13,459 bases of DNA from a bacterium. GTDB taxonomy: Bacteria > Babelota > Babeliae > Babelales > RVW-14. The translations under genes were made by a program, and so were the position numbers. Location of the stretch: the NCBI GenBank assembly GCA_023249935.1, contig JAHFBQ010000038.1, positions 1-13,459 of the forward strand. The letters are read 5' to 3'. This document shows positions 1 through 7,160 of the stretch, in pieces. The stretch's first letter is position 1. Every line of letters begins with the position of its first letter. The notes below the pieces were generated by a model. That model ran no database searches. It was not told the DNA's origin and saw nothing but the letters and a program-made list of their open reading frames with translations.

Positions 1-188
1 ACTCGTTTTGCTTTTTCTAAAAACTCTTCTGGCGATTCACCCTGTGTAAAAAAACCCTGGAGGTCTTGGTCTTGCATAACCAGCTTTTTAATGTTTGTCA
101 TGGCAACGATAACTTCTGAGCGTTGACTTGCAGCAACCGGTATGGTGAAAAGGGTGCATGCGATAAGCAATTTATTTACTAAGTTCAT
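1..188 (-). CDS. Exported protein of unknown function, N-terminal part only
   Basis: An ATG at 188-186 opens a reading frame that stays open to the window edge, giving 62 codons of a longer gene. The protein begins MNLVNKLLIACTLFTIPVAA and continues SQRSEVIV. It therefore has a short basic start, a hydrophobic core of about 13 residues and an AxA-like cleavage site near residue 20-21, a typical Sec signal peptide. The part after it is polar and probably helical (TNIKKLVMQDQDLQGFF, then ESPEEFLEKAKR). An AAGGA ribosome-binding site lies about seven bases upstream. The start sits just after the stop of the barrel-like gene at 198, so the two are very likely co-transcribed. The protein is predicted to be periplasmic or secreted. 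I do not recognise the family, and the C-terminal part is missing. Confidence 0.7.
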   Translation of the reverse strand, partial: MNLVNKLLIACTLFTIPVAASQRSEVIVAMTNIKKLVMQDQDLQGFFTQGESPEEFLEKAKR

Positions 189-197
189 GGTTGGTCC

Positions 198-2003
198 TTA
201 CAGCTTGAGGGTGAGTTGCAGTGCAATAAGCCAGGCTGCGAGTGATGCGTTTGTATGGTTTATTGTTACCCCCGAAGCGAGGTTGATACCGAAATCATCA
301 CCGGCAAGTTTTTTCTGTAGACCACACGAGAGTGCAAATTGGCTAGTAGCTTTTGCTGGCTGTGTAGCTGATTTAAGGTCAAGGTCGGCAGTGCTGATAA
401 TTTTATTGGGTGCCGGTACTGCAGCTGCTGCCACATCGCCATGCGTTGAGATACGTGGGTTGTTGTGAAACGAAATGTTATTGTGAGCCGCACCATCACC
501 GATCATGTGAGCAACGCCATATGAGGTTGAGAATGAATCATTGATACTGAGATTTTCTTGTGGCGCGCCATAAAATCCATACGAAAGACCAAACCTAAAA
601 TTACCGCGGGTTATTGCGCCATTAAGGTGAGCCGTCAGCTCGCCGGTTGGCGAGACGGTTGTTTTTTTCGTGAGCACATTGACGCCAGGGTACCACGGGT
701 GTCTTCCTGCGCCATCTTGAAATGCTCTAAATACTAAATACCGGCTGAATGCACCATAGCTAGTGATATCAAAAGTGCGCATTTGTGAATTGCTCAAAAG
801 ATAGGTGCCATCAATTTGCGCGTGAACATCGAGTGTGCTGTCAATGTGCGCAAGCTGTGTTGAGTGATCCCATGCACCACCGATACCAAGGCCAACGTGG
901 CTACCGTTACCAAGTTGTGGTTCGAACATAAATTCGTTAGTAGGTGCTTTGCTAGTTGGTAGGACGAGGCGAGCAAACAGTTGAAACTCTTTTTTGGTAA
1001 GACCGAGTCGTAGTGTTGTGTCTCCAAGCCCGATTTGTTTGATGGGATTTTTACTCAATTTTTGATATTGCCGTGTACTTTGGCTCAATGCGGTGGCAGC
1101 ATCTACGCTGTAGAGGAGTGTTGCATTGTCAAAATAATTTCTACCGACTGCGTCTTGGAACGTCACTATTGATTCAATTTGATTGACATTGCCACCCACA
1201 CCATTCTCACTCATGCCATGTTTTACGGTGAGTTGTGCAACGGGGAGTGAGATCTCGCCCCAGAGGTGGCCGAGTGAAAAGTTGCCTATCTGTTTATGTG
1301 CGTACAGGTTGGTGCCGAGATATTCATACGTTGGGTTGATACGAAAATTTGATTGGAAATTATTGCTGATCAATGCTTGGTCTGCTACTCCTGTGCCAAC
1401 GATCTTGAGCCAAGTGCCGGAGATATCGGGAGCGTTGCCAGCAGTTGAGCCTTGAATAACGAGTGCATCTTTGCCGGCGGGGAAAAAATAGTGGCGCAGG
1501 TCAGCACCATTAAATGATTTTATGTAGAACGGGGTGATGTCTAAGGTCCAGGTTGGGGTGTTCGGTGCTTGTTGAGACAGCGTGAGCAACCGGGCATGAT
1601 TAAATTTCTCAGTTGCAGATGATTGCTTGGGCATTGGTGGCGAAAACATAGAATCATGGGAGCTGGAAGTATCAGCACACCAAGAGGAAGAGGTATCGTG
1701 CTTTTGAGTGTTGTTATTAAAGGTGAAAAGAAGTTGCGCATTTTTTTCTGGTGCAAAGCGATCGAACTGGCCTAGTTCTTCTGATGCGTAGGCCGTTAAT
1801 GAAGAGAGAAGAGGATTTTCTTGTGGAAGTGCGGCTGTTGCTTGAGCTGGGACTTTTTTTGTTCCCATCTGTAAAAAGCTTACCATTGATGAAAGTGGTT
1901 GTGGGGCAAAAAAGGTTTTGCTGTTTCCTGCTGTTACGTGAGACAGTGGTAATAAAATGAATGTGATAAGAATAATGCGTACCATATTAACTATTTTTTG
2001 CAT
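198..2003 (-). CDS. Outer-membrane beta-barrel-like protein, 601 aa
   Basis: This is an exported protein of unknown substrate. I chose the ATG at 2003 because AGGA lies about eight bases upstream; a GTG at 2021 is possible and would add six residues. Residues 1-25 form a signal peptide (hydrophobic core VRIILITFILLPL, cleavage near HVTAG). A low-complexity Ser/Thr/Gln-rich stretch follows (about 25-135). From about residue 150 to the end the pattern is alternating beta-strand and Gly/Asn turns. A block GLGDTTLRLGL (about 325-335), then PTSKAPTNEF and PQLGNGSHVGLG (about 362-373), recalls the MetA/phenol-degradation barrel family (PF13557-type), where GxGD, PTG and LGxG motifs recur. The same block occurs in the protein at 7161-8678, so the two are probably paralogues. 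The C-terminus is LQLTLKL, an amphipathic final strand ending in Leu rather than the usual Phe. It lies 126 bp after the HAD gene and 9 bp before the next exported protein. The barrel call is inference. Confidence 0.7.
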   Translation of the reverse strand: MQKIVNMVRIILITFILLPLSHVTAGNSKTFFAPQPLSSMVSFLQMGTKKVPAQATAALPQENPLLSSLTAYASEELGQFDRFAPEKNAQLLFTFNNNTQKHDTSSSWCADTSSSHDSMFSPPMPKQSSATEKFNHARLLTLSQQAPNTPTWTLDITPFYIKSFNGADLRHYFFPAGKDALVIQGSTAGNAPDISGTWLKIVGTGVADQALISNNFQSNFRINPTYEYLGTNLYAHKQIGNFSLGHLWGEISLPVAQLTVKHGMSENGVGGNVNQIESIVTFQDAVGRNYFDNATLLYSVDAATALSQSTRQYQKLSKNPIKQIGLGDTTLRLGLTKKEFQLFARLVLPTSKAPTNEFMFEPQLGNGSHVGLGIGGAWDHSTQLAHIDSTLDVHAQIDGTYLLSNSQMRTFDITSYGAFSRYLVFRAFQDGAGRHPWYPGVNVLTKKTTVSPTGELTAHLNGAITRGNFRFGLSYGFYGAPQENLSINDSFSTSYGVAHMIGDGAAHNNISFHNNPRISTHGDVAAAAVPAPNKIISTADLDLKSATQPAKATSQFALSCGLQKKLAGDDFGINLASGVTINHTNASLAAWLIALQLTLKL

Positions 2004-2052
2004 AAAGATTCCTAATCGCACCTTGACTTTTCCATGAGGCTGTCAGCGATTT

Positions 2053-2086
2053 ATCCTTGCAGGGAGCAGCAGGGGCGGGCAAGGAT
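2053..2086. repeat. Inverted repeat, 8-bp arms
   Basis: ATCCTTGC at 2053-2060 is matched exactly by GCAAGGAT at 2079-2086, with an 18-base spacer rich in G and C. It sits in the 126-bp gap between the HAD gene and the barrel-like gene. In the direction of transcription (minus) the hairpin is followed by AAATCGC, not by a run of U, so it is not a standard terminator. It could be an mRNA processing or stability hairpin in the leader of the barrel gene, a protein-binding site, or chance. Confidence 0.4.
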
Positions 2087-2129
2087 CTACAAAAAATCTT
2101 GTTTATTGCACTGGGCCGGGAGGCATTTG

Positions 2130-2873
2130 CTATTTGAGCAAGGGTGCATCGGTAAAGGGATGAGTTTGTTGTTGCGTGAGATTGGGTAAAGTCATTAATT
2201 GAGCAACTTCAGCAGGGTCTTTGCAAACGATGCCATCGATACCGAGGCCATTGCCAGCTCTAATATTGGCTTCGAGGTCATCAATAAACAACCCTGTTTC
2301 AGGGTTAATGGAGAACTGTTGTAACAAATAAGCATAGATTCCTAGTTCTGGTTTGATCATCTTAACTGTATATGAAGCAATGATGCCGTCACTTGATTTG
2401 AAAAAATCATGTTTCTTTGTCAGTGCTTGAAAAAATAGTTCTGAGATGTTCGATAGGATATAGACCTTCAATCCCTGTCTTTTGCACTGCATGAACAGAT
2501 TGACCATGCCAGAAATTGCTGGAAGATGGTGTGGCAGCGTGGTAATGATTTGCGAGGTGAAATCTTTGTCAAAGCCATGTACCTCGTAGGCATACTCAGC
2601 AATGTCTGCAGCATTTACCGCACCGCGATCAAATTCTTGCCATAAAGGGTCTTTGGTGATGGTTTGGATGATAGTTGGCGCATTAGTATCAGGAAAAAGA
2701 TCTGCTGCGAGTTGTGCTGGGCGCCAATCAATGAGGACGCAGCCAAGATCAAAAATAATAGAGGTATATTTTTTATGCAATGCCGAGACGGCGAATGGTG
2801 CTTGTAAAAGCTTTGTGCCTAGCGGAAGCGAGAAGTGGTTGAGAGCTTGCTCGATACTGTGGACATCGTTCAT
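2130..2873 (-). CDS. HAD-superfamily hydrolase, YihX-like, cytoplasmic
   Basis: A probable small-molecule phosphatase of the HAD-IA group, 247 aa. All four HAD motifs are visible: motif I FDLGCVLID with the nucleophile Asp42, motif II LSN (Ser141-Asn142), motif III Lys174 in IKPE, and motif IV FIDD (Asp198-Asp199). A helical cap lies between motifs I and II. Motif I reads DLGxV, lacking the second Asp of DxDx(T/V). The glucose-1-phosphate phosphatase YihX has the same DLGxV form, so activity is plausible, but the substrate cannot be read from sequence. About 36 residues precede the core, longer than usual, and they do not look like a signal peptide, so the protein should be cytosolic. GGAGAT lies six bases before the ATG. 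It follows the double-HAD gene after 39 bp and is clearly related to it, most resembling its second domain (DWRP here, NWQP there). The pair probably arose by duplication. Confidence 0.85.
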   Translation of the reverse strand: MNDVHSIEQALNHFSLPLGTKLLQAPFAVSALHKKYTSIIFDLGCVLIDWRPAQLAADLFPDTNAPTIIQTITKDPLWQEFDRGAVNAADIAEYAYEVHGFDKDFTSQIITTLPHHLPAISGMVNLFMQCKRQGLKVYILSNISELFFQALTKKHDFFKSSDGIIASYTVKMIKPELGIYAYLLQQFSINPETGLFIDDLEANIRAGNGLGIDGIVCKDPAEVAQLMTLPNLTQQQTHPFTDAPLLK

Positions 2874-2912
2874 GGTAGATCTCCTGATTTAGGGTTGAAC
2901 CACCTGCGGCAC

Positions 2913-4313
2913 TCAGTTGCTTGAAGCCTTGAGAATATGGTGCTGATGAAGAATATGCAAGACCTCTTTGTGGTCAGTGCATACAATGCCGTCCATCCCC
3001 AAGGCGGCGCCTGCTACAATATTTGCCGGTACATCATCAATAAAGAGGCATTCATCAGGGTTGAGGTTAAATTTTTTAAATAGATCTTGGTAAATTTCTA
3101 CATCGGGTTTGAGGTGCGCTGTCTCATATGAAACCATGAGGCCATCGAAAAGGCTGAACACTTCTTGATGTGTACGGAGGTAGTCCTCTATGTATGGCTT
3201 TGGGTGATTAGAAAGAACGTACAGCTTGTATCCTTGAGCTTTGGCCTGTTTCATGATGTCGATGCAAGGTTTTATCAGCGGTAGGTTCGGGCCAATCAAT
3301 TCTAATGCTTGGCGAGTTAACTGTTCGTCAAAAAAATATTTATTATGAGCTAGTTTGGCAAGGACTGGAATGTCGATAAGCCCTTTATCAAAGTCAGCCC
3401 AGCAAGGATCGTGAAACAGGGCGCCAATTGCTGCTGATGCCGGGGTGTTTGGTAAAAGATTGGCAATGGTGATTTCTGGCTGCCAGTTGACGAGTACGCC
3501 GCCAAGATCGAGAACTAGTGTTGTATATTTTTTGAGAGCGGCTGGCTTTGAGTTTGCTGCTTGGATGAGGCGTGTATCGGTTGGGGGCTGGGGAGCAGAT
3601 TTTTGTGTAAGTATTTTATGCTTGCGTAAAAGGGTAAGTGTTTCTTCTGTGTCATTGCACACGATGCCATCGATACCGCATGCGACAGCGCCAAGAATAT
3701 TGTCTTCTCGGTCATCGATAAACAGGGTTTCTTGGGGTTTGAGGTTGAATTGTTGTAAAAGTTTTTCGTAGATGGCTTTTTCAGGTTTTACGAGGCCAAC
3801 TTCGCATGAGGCAATGAAGCCATCAAATAGCTTAAAGAACTTGTGCTGTGCTGGTAAAACTTTGAGTGCTTCATCATAAATATTTGAAAGCGCGTATACT
3901 TTGTATCCTTGTGCCTTTGCTACATGTAATATTTCGATACCGCGGGGCATAAGTGGTAGATGAGGCAACATGTTTATTATAATTGAACATACAATTGCAG
4001 CATCATGCCCGAATTTTTGTTCTACGCTAGAAGCAAATGTTGGGATATCGATACTTCCTTCATCTAGAGCTCGCCAGTCGGGGTTGCGGTAAAACGCCTT
4101 TGCAATTGCGGTGCCGCGGCCAGGATATAATTTTTCTGCAATCGCGGGGATTTGTTTGTCATCGAGTACTACGCCGCCAAGATCAAAAACAATTGCTGTA
4201 TATTTTTTCCCCGTAGTGGTTGCAGGATCGGCAAAGATAAATTTTGTGTCTTGAAGCTGAGCATAGGTTGTCGCGAGGGAAATAAGGGCGGTCATAGCAA
4301 AAATCCTTAACAT
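2913..4313 (-). CDS. Exported tandem HAD hydrolase (two YihX-like domains)
   Basis: This 466-aa protein has a signal peptide (MLRIFAMTALISLATTYA, cleavage about 18/19) followed by two complete HAD domains. Domain 1 (about 37-235) has nucleophile Asp44 in FDLGGVV, LSN at 142-144, Lys176 in VKPE, and FIDD with Asp200-Asp201. Domain 2 (about 261-462) has Asp269 in LDLGGVL, LSN at 367-369, Lys402 in LKPD, and FIDD with Asp426-Asp427. A linker of about 25 residues rich in Pro, Gln and Ala joins them. Both domains keep every catalytic motif, so neither looks decayed. Both use DLGGV, as in YihX-type enzymes. Most HAD-IA enzymes are cytosolic single-domain proteins of about 200-230 aa, so a secreted double form is unusual. 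It would act in the periplasm or outside the cell, on an unknown phosphate ester. GGAGAA lies four bases before the ATG, and the gene starts 13 bp after recD2. Confidence 0.85.
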   Translation of the reverse strand: MLRIFAMTALISLATTYAQLQDTKFIFADPATTTGKKYTAIVFDLGGVVLDDKQIPAIAEKLYPGRGTAIAKAFYRNPDWRALDEGSIDIPTFASSVEQKFGHDAAIVCSIIINMLPHLPLMPRGIEILHVAKAQGYKVYALSNIYDEALKVLPAQHKFFKLFDGFIASCEVGLVKPEKAIYEKLLQQFNLKPQETLFIDDREDNILGAVACGIDGIVCNDTEETLTLLRKHKILTQKSAPQPPTDTRLIQAANSKPAALKKYTTLVLDLGGVLVNWQPEITIANLLPNTPASAAIGALFHDPCWADFDKGLIDIPVLAKLAHNKYFFDEQLTRQALELIGPNLPLIKPCIDIMKQAKAQGYKLYVLSNHPKPYIEDYLRTHQEVFSLFDGLMVSYETAHLKPDVEIYQDLFKKFNLNPDECLFIDDVPANIVAGAALGMDGIVCTDHKEVLHILHQHHILKASSN

Positions 4314-4326
4314 AAGTTCTCCAATG

Positions 4327-6525
4327 TTAACGAGCTTCTAAGTCAGTCGTCAAAAACTCCTTAAGGAACGTATTTCTTTTGAGCGATTTATTGTTACGAA
4401 TGCCCATAGCAATCGCTTTGCTTTGACCAACAAGAATACACAAACGCTTAGCGCGTGTGATTGCTGTGTAGATGAGGTTGCGCTGTAAGAGTACAAAATG
4501 TTGATTAAAGATTGGAATAATTACAGCGCCAAATTCTGAACCCTGGCTTTTATGGATAGAAATGGCATACGCAAGTGTGAGTTCGTTAAGGTCAGTGAAT
4601 TCGTATTCGAGTTCGCGTTCACCGAACATGACGGTGATCATTTGATCTTCTTCATGCATGGCGGTGATGGTGCCGATGTCGCCATTGAACACAAATTTTT
4701 CATAGTTGTTACGAATTTGCATGACGCGGTCGCCTAGCCTATAGATCTGGCTGAATCGAGTAATCTCAACTGAGTTTGGCTGTGCAGGGTTGAGAATAGC
4801 CTGCAATTCTTGGTTGATGCGTGTGTTGCCTGCTGTGCCGCGATTCATGGGTGAAAGAACCATGACATCGTCTGGCTTGAAGCCGAGCATTGGTAATCTT
4901 TTTTTATAGAGGGTATGCAAGGTACCCATAAGTTCTTCAGGTGCGTCGAGGCTGATGAAGACAAAATCGTTTTTCGAATTTGGAACACTCGTAGTTGGAA
5001 ATTCGCCCTTGTTGACGCGGTGAGCATTAACAATAATCAAGCTGTCTTGTGCTTGGCGAAAAATATGGTTGAGGCGAACGACTGGGCAGATGCCAGAATC
5101 AATTAAATCGTGCAGCACATTGCCGGCGCCGACTGATGGTAGCTGATCAACGTCGCCAAGTATGATGAGGTGACCGCGTTGAGGGATTGCTTTGAGCAAT
5201 GAATGCATCAAGAAGGTGTCGATCATTGAAGCTTCATCAACAATGAGATAATCGAGCGCGAGGGCATTTTGTTCATTACGGTTAAAGCCAACGCCGCCTG
5301 GGGCAAACTCAAGAAGGCGATGAATGGTTTCGGTGCTGCGGCCGGTGCCTTCGAACATGCGTTTAGCTGCACGACCAGTTGGTGCAGCAAGTCGGATAGT
5401 GACGCGACATTCATCTAAAAGCTCTAATAATTTTTTGACGAGGGTTGTTTTTCCCGTTCCTGGGCCGCCAGTGATGATGGTAATTTTATTTTGTAAGCAG
5501 GCCATGATGCCGCGCTGCTGATCTTCATTGAGTTCAATGCCTCGTGCATCAGGCAGCCTGAGCTGGTTGTACAGCGTCTGTAAGTCTACCTGCAGTGCTG
5601 TTGCGGGGGTTGCAACGAGGGTTTTTATCTTTTTAGCAACGCCGCGTTCAGCGTGGTAGTGCGGAGGGAGGGTAATAAAATGTTGCTCATCGTGCGAAAC
5701 GAGTTTGATCTTGTCATCGCTATAAAGCTCTGTTAGAGCCTGTTTAAGTAGCGGCATAGCATCGATATCAGCATCGAGGGCTAATAGTTCCAGAGTCTGT
5801 TTTTTTGCCGATTCAACATCAATGTAGAGATGTCCAAAACTTGTAGCTTCGTTGATTGCGTGGAGAAAACCAGCTTTGACGCGTTCTGTGGAGTGTGGTT
5901 CTAGACCAAGCTTGAGGGCAATTTGATCAGCGCTTTTAAAGCCGACGCCCCATACGTCGTCAATGAGTCGATACGGGTTGCGAGAAATGATGTTAATTGA
6001 TTGGTTGCCGTAGGTTTTGAAAATTTTGAAGGCAAACGCAGTGGAAACATCTTTAGAGCGCAAGAAGATCATGACATTAGAAATCTCTTTTTGATCGATC
6101 AGCGCTTGGCGAATCGATTCAGCTCGTTTAGGTCCTACGCCGGGCACGTTGCTGAGCCGTTCAGGATTTTCTTCAATAACTTCTAGCGTTTTATCGCCAA
6201 ACGCTTGTACCAGCTTTTCGGCAAACTTGGGACCGATGCCCTTGATCAGGCCGGATGCAAGATATTTTTGGATGCCGCTTATTGTTGCAGGAATTTTGGT
6301 GGCATAGTCTTTGACGGTGAGTTGACGCCCAAACTTGGGGTGATTGCTCCAGGTGCCATGCAGCGTGATGATTTCTCCCTGAAAAACATCAGTTAAAACC
6401 CCCGCGGCGGTAATTGATTCGCGGGGGGTAACTTTGACTGTAATAACCGAAAAGCCTGAGTCGCTATCTTTATAGATTATTTTTTCTACGGAGCCGGAGA
6501 CTTCGGCCAATTCGGTGGTTGACAT
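4327..6525 (-). CDS. recD2: ATP-dependent DNA helicase RecD2 (YrrC/RecD-like)
   Basis: A superfamily 1B 5'-3' DNA helicase, 732 aa, close to the usual length for RecD2 proteins that work without RecBC. The order is: an N-terminal OB-like region (about 8-75); helix-hairpin-helix segments (LIKGIGPKFAEKL at 93-105, VPGVGPKRAESI at 127-138, WGVGFKSADQIA at 192-203); the motor with Walker A GGPGTGKTT (353-361), motif Ic-like APTGRAAKRM (381-390), Walker B LIVDEAS (427-433), motif III GDVDQLPSVG (458-467) and HIFRQ (487-491); then an SH3-like and UvrD-C-type end with SIHKSQGSEF (656-665) and motif VI YTAITRAKR (686-694). All motor motifs are intact. Known RecD2 proteins act in DNA repair and replication fork maintenance. 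The ATG is five bases after the stop of the preceding gene with no clear Shine-Dalgarno, so translation is probably coupled. It is the only DNA-repair gene among envelope genes here. Confidence 0.95.
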   Translation of the reverse strand: MSTTELAEVSGSVEKIIYKDSDSGFSVITVKVTPRESITAAGVLTDVFQGEIITLHGTWSNHPKFGRQLTVKDYATKIPATISGIQKYLASGLIKGIGPKFAEKLVQAFGDKTLEVIEENPERLSNVPGVGPKRAESIRQALIDQKEISNVMIFLRSKDVSTAFAFKIFKTYGNQSINIISRNPYRLIDDVWGVGFKSADQIALKLGLEPHSTERVKAGFLHAINEATSFGHLYIDVESAKKQTLELLALDADIDAMPLLKQALTELYSDDKIKLVSHDEQHFITLPPHYHAERGVAKKIKTLVATPATALQVDLQTLYNQLRLPDARGIELNEDQQRGIMACLQNKITIITGGPGTGKTTLVKKLLELLDECRVTIRLAAPTGRAAKRMFEGTGRSTETIHRLLEFAPGGVGFNRNEQNALALDYLIVDEASMIDTFLMHSLLKAIPQRGHLIILGDVDQLPSVGAGNVLHDLIDSGICPVVRLNHIFRQAQDSLIIVNAHRVNKGEFPTTSVPNSKNDFVFISLDAPEELMGTLHTLYKKRLPMLGFKPDDVMVLSPMNRGTAGNTRINQELQAILNPAQPNSVEITRFSQIYRLGDRVMQIRNNYEKFVFNGDIGTITAMHEEDQMITVMFGERELEYEFTDLNELTLAYAISIHKSQGSEFGAVIIPIFNQHFVLLQRNLIYTAITRAKRLCILVGQSKAIAMGIRNNKSLKRNTFLKEFLTTDLEAR

Positions 6526-6530
6526 ACATT

Positions 6531-7109
6531 TTATTTAGGTTGAGGTGCTGATTTAGCTTTTTCAGCATCAATATATTTTTTGTAAGCGTCTTTTGTCTCT
6601 TTGGATAAGGAAGCAAAGAGATCTAAGAAAAATACATGAATTTCTTCTAGCAGCGCCTGTAGCGACTCTATTGAGGTAATGTTCTTACCGGTGAATACGT
6701 CGAGTGTATCGCCACTATTTAAAAAATTGGTCAGGGATGAATTTTTGATATCATGATTTTTGTTTGATTCCTGAACGAGGGGAATGATTAGATCTTTAAA
6801 AGCGCGTATATCATTGATGAAAGGGGCAACCAGTTGTAGCGACTGGCTTAGCTGTATTTTAACAAACTCGGCCTCTTGTCCAGTGTGTGTCTTATTCTGA
6901 TGAGCGGTCTTAAGGAGCCCAATAGACTTATTTATTTCGTGAGATGATTTGTGGATTCGATAAATAACAACCAGTGTGTTGCGCAGTTTGATGTCGAGTA
7001 ATTTTACGTTTTCATTCTTGAATGCTTTTCCTACGGGTGCATGTGCACTGCATAAAGGTGCTGCGATAAGAAAAAGTCCGGTTAAGAAAATTTTACTGAA
7101 AGTACTCAT
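6531..7109 (-). CDS. Small exported helical protein of unknown function
   Basis: A 192-aa protein with a clear Sec signal peptide: basic MSTFSK, hydrophobic core IFLTGLFLIAAPL, and a likely cleavage after CSA or SAHA (about 22-24). The Cys at 20 is preceded by Leu at -1 (APLC), so it does not form a normal lipobox and I do not call it a lipoprotein. The mature part is charged and mainly helical by eye, with a single Pro in its middle and Pro again only at the end (SAPQPK). An AAGGGA-like site lies upstream of the ATG. It follows the barrel-like gene by 51 bp and precedes recD2 by 5 bp. I recognise no domain. A periplasmic helical chaperone or a secreted host-interaction protein would both fit, but neither is supported by a motif. 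Confidence 0.7.
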   Translation of the reverse strand: MSTFSKIFLTGLFLIAAPLCSAHAPVGKAFKNENVKLLDIKLRNTLVVIYRIHKSSHEINKSIGLLKTAHQNKTHTGQEAEFVKIQLSQSLQLVAPFINDIRAFKDLIIPLVQESNKNHDIKNSSLTNFLNSGDTLDVFTGKNITSIESLQALLEEIHVFFLDLFASLSKETKDAYKKYIDAEKAKSAPQPK

Positions 7110-7160
7110 AATGATCCCTTCGTGAAATTATTAACAGGTTACTACACAAGATCAGATCGT

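Noticed and set aside
142..468. A 108-codon plus-strand frame at the left end
   Set aside because: It runs antisense across the start of the partial exported gene and the end of the barrel gene, both of which have proper signal peptides or ribosome-binding sites; it has no start signal of its own.
2004..2021. GTG at 2021 as start of the barrel-like protein
   Set aside because: The ATG at 2003 has AGGA at a good distance and gives a normal signal peptide; the longer form adds six residues without benefit, although it also has a GGAAAAG upstream and cannot be excluded.
2053..2086. Hairpin considered as a rho-independent terminator between the HAD and barrel genes
   Set aside because: On the minus strand it is followed by AAATCGC, not a U run; the A run lies on the wrong side. 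It is kept only as an inverted repeat.
3445..3771. A 108-codon plus-strand frame within the double-HAD gene
   Set aside because: It is antisense to intact HAD motifs of both domains; its Arg/Ser/Cys-rich product is typical of a shadow frame.
7041..7060. Possible lipobox (Cys20) in the 192-aa exported protein
   Set aside because: The residues before the Cys are A-P-L, with Leu at -1 and Pro at -2, which does not suit signal peptidase II; an SAHA-type signal peptidase I site follows directly.
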